NCBI RefSeq assembly: GCF_000934765.1
Contig: NZ_JYNN01000026.1
Span: 1-36,608, forward strand
Direction: 5' to 3'
Source: Thiomicrospira microaerophila
GTDB taxonomy: Bacteria > Pseudomonadota > Gammaproteobacteria > Thiomicrospirales > Thiomicrospiraceae
Length of the DNA stretch: 36,608 nucleotides
How positions within the stretch are numbered: position 1 is the stretch's first letter; every line of letters begins with the position of its first letter. Positions 35,379-36,608 of this stretch are shown here, in pieces. The notes beneath the pieces are model-generated. The model ran no database searches and was not told where the DNA came from. It worked only from the letters and a program-made list of their open reading frames with translations. The position numbers and the translations under genes were made by a program.

Positions 35379-35407
35379 ATTGTACTTTAAATTTTCAAAA
35401 TAATCAA
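35379..35407 (-). promoter_or_regulatory. Candidate S10-operon promoter
   Basis: On the minus strand -35 TTGATT (35402-35407), a 17-bp spacer and -10 TACAAT (35379-35384) lie just after the tuf stop codon. The start would be near 35372, about 9 nt before the hairpin. The region is A/T-rich, so this match needs experimental support. Confidence 0.5.
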
Positions 35408-35414
35408 GTAACTA

Positions 35415-36605
35415 TTATTTTAAAATCTTAGAAACAACACCCGCACCAACTGTACGCCCACCTTCACGAATCGCAAAACGTAGACCTTCGTCCATCGCAA
35501 TTGGGTTGATTAGGGTGATTGTCATTTGAATGTTATCACCTGGCATAACCATTTCAACACCTGAAGGTAATTCACACGCACCCGTTACATCCGTTGTACG
35601 GAAGTAGAACTGTGGACGGTAGCCATTGAAGAATGGAGTATGACGACCACCCTCTTCTTTTGACAATACGTAAACTTCGCCTTCAAACGTGGTATGCGGC
35701 TTGATTTTACCTACATGTGACAATACCTGACCACGCTCAACGTCTTCACGCTTGGTTCCACGCAACAATACACCTACGTTATCGCCTGCTTCACCCTGGT
35801 CAAGCAGTTTACGGAACATTTCAACACCGGTTACAGTGGTGCTTACCGTGTCGCGAATACCAACGATTTCAATCGTGTCACCCACTTTAACAATACCGGT
35901 TTCAATACGCCCAGTAACAACCGTACCACGACCTTGGATTGAGAATACGTCTTCTACTGGCATTAGGAACGGTTTATCTGTGTCACGCTGTGGCTCCGGA
36001 ATATAGGTATCCAAAGCATCAATTAGACGCGCAATGGCTGGCTCACCAATTTCTGATTGGTCGCCTTCGATTGCTTTCAATGCTGAACCCATAATTACTG
36101 GCGTGTCATCACCTGGGAAGTCGTAGTCTGAAAGCAATTCACGCACTTCCATTTCTACCAATTCCATCAATTCTTCGTCATCAACCATGTCGGCTTTGTT
36201 TAGGAATACAACGATGTAAGGTACACCTACTTGACGTGATAACAAAATGTGCTCACGCGTTTGTGGCATAGGGCCATCAGCCGCTGAACATACTAGGATC
36301 GCACCATCCATCTGTGCCGCACCCGTGATCATGTTTTTTACATAGTCAGCATGCCCTGGGCAGTCAACGTGCGCATAGTGACGCGTATCCGACTCATACT
36401 CCACGTGTGAAGTTGAAATGGTGATCCCACGTGCTTTTTCTTCTGGTGCATTATCGATCTGGCTGTAATCTTTTACTTCGCCACCGAATTTTCTACCTTG
36501 AACAATGGTTAGGGCCGCTGTCAATGTAGTTTTTCCATGGTCAACGTGACCAATTGTGCCTACGTTTACATGGGGCTTGTTACGTTCAAACTTAGCTTTT
36601 GCCAT
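35415..36605 (-). CDS. tuf: Translation elongation factor Tu
   Basis: EF-Tu carries aminoacyl-tRNA to the ribosome as a GTPase. The 396-residue product has the P-loop GHVDHGKT (19-26), switch I RGITIS, the G3 box DCPGHADY, the G4 box NKADM, and domains II and III ending [20 protein letters not shown]. The length is typical of proteobacteria. The ATG is 3 bp from the right edge of the window, so the ribosome-binding site and the likely upstream fusA are outside. It stands at the usual str/S10 junction. Whether a second tuf copy exists cannot be seen here. Confidence 0.98.
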   Translation of the reverse strand: MAKAKFERNKPHVNVGTIGHVDHGKTTLTAALTIVQGRKFGGEVKDYSQIDNAPEEKARGITISTSHVEYESDTRHYAHVDCPGHADYVKNMITGAAQMDGAILVCSAADGPMPQTREHILLSRQVGVPYIVVFLNKADMVDDEELMELVEMEVRELLSDYDFPGDDTPVIMGSALKAIEGDQSEIGEPAIARLIDALDTYIPEPQRDTDKPFLMPVEDVFSIQGRGTVVTGRIETGIVKVGDTIEIVGIRDTVSTTVTGVEMFRKLLDQGEAGDNVGVLLRGTKREDVERGQVLSHVGKIKPHTTFEGEVYVLSKEEGGRHTPFFNGYRPQFYFRTTDVTGACELPSGVEMVMPGDNIQMTITLINPIAMDEGLRFAIREGGRTVGAGVVSKILK

Positions 36606-36608
36606 GAT

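Overview
The window is a housekeeping segment of a gammaproteobacterial chromosome. Three things support that placement: the 16S rRNA 5' end, the order yibN-grxC-secB-gpsA beside trmL and gpmI, and the order tuf-S10-spc-alpha-rplQ. A free-living, motile, autotroph-like lineage such as the Thiomicrospira group is possible but is only a weak inference. Almost every gene lies on the minus strand. The plus-strand genes are trmL, gpmI, gltB and gltD.

Layout from left to right. Positions 1-95 are the 5' end of a 16S rRNA gene (minus), preceded by a leader with a boxA antitermination site and two good sigma70 promoters. Upstream of it lie tyrS and a class 1B dihydroorotate dehydrogenase gene, the latter diverging from trmL over only 17 bp. 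Next is the operon rhodanese (yibN)-grxC-secB-gpsA, which diverges from gpmI. gpmI converges on gdhA. gdhA diverges from gltB-gltD over a 386-bp control region, so both ammonium-assimilating routes to glutamate sit back to back. A perfect bidirectional terminator separates gltD from a 950-residue PAS/poly-HAMP chemoreceptor. After it come priA, tcdA and a tatD-family gene.

From 21.9 kb to the right edge is one uninterrupted ribosomal protein cluster on the minus strand, in transcription order: tuf, rpsJ, rplC, rplD, rplW, rplB, rpsS, rplV, rpsC, rplP, rpmC, rpsQ, rplN, rplX, rplE, rpsN, rpsH, rplF, rplR, rpsE, rpmD, rplO, secY, rpsM, rpsK, rpsD, rpoA, rplQ. rpmJ is absent from its usual place between secY and rpsM. 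The larger gaps fall at the classical operon boundaries: tuf/S10, S10/spc and spc/alpha.

No phage, insertion sequence, CRISPR array or defence island is visible. The main unexplained signal is a 12-bp perfect palindrome, ACCAGGCCTGGT. It occurs six times between 3.2 and 19.8 kb, with a seventh near-copy in tyrS. Some copies are inside genes, and others form the hairpins between convergent genes. About 0.002 copies would be expected by chance with equal base frequencies. It looks like an abundant genomic motif of the HIP1 or uptake-sequence kind, but its function is unknown.
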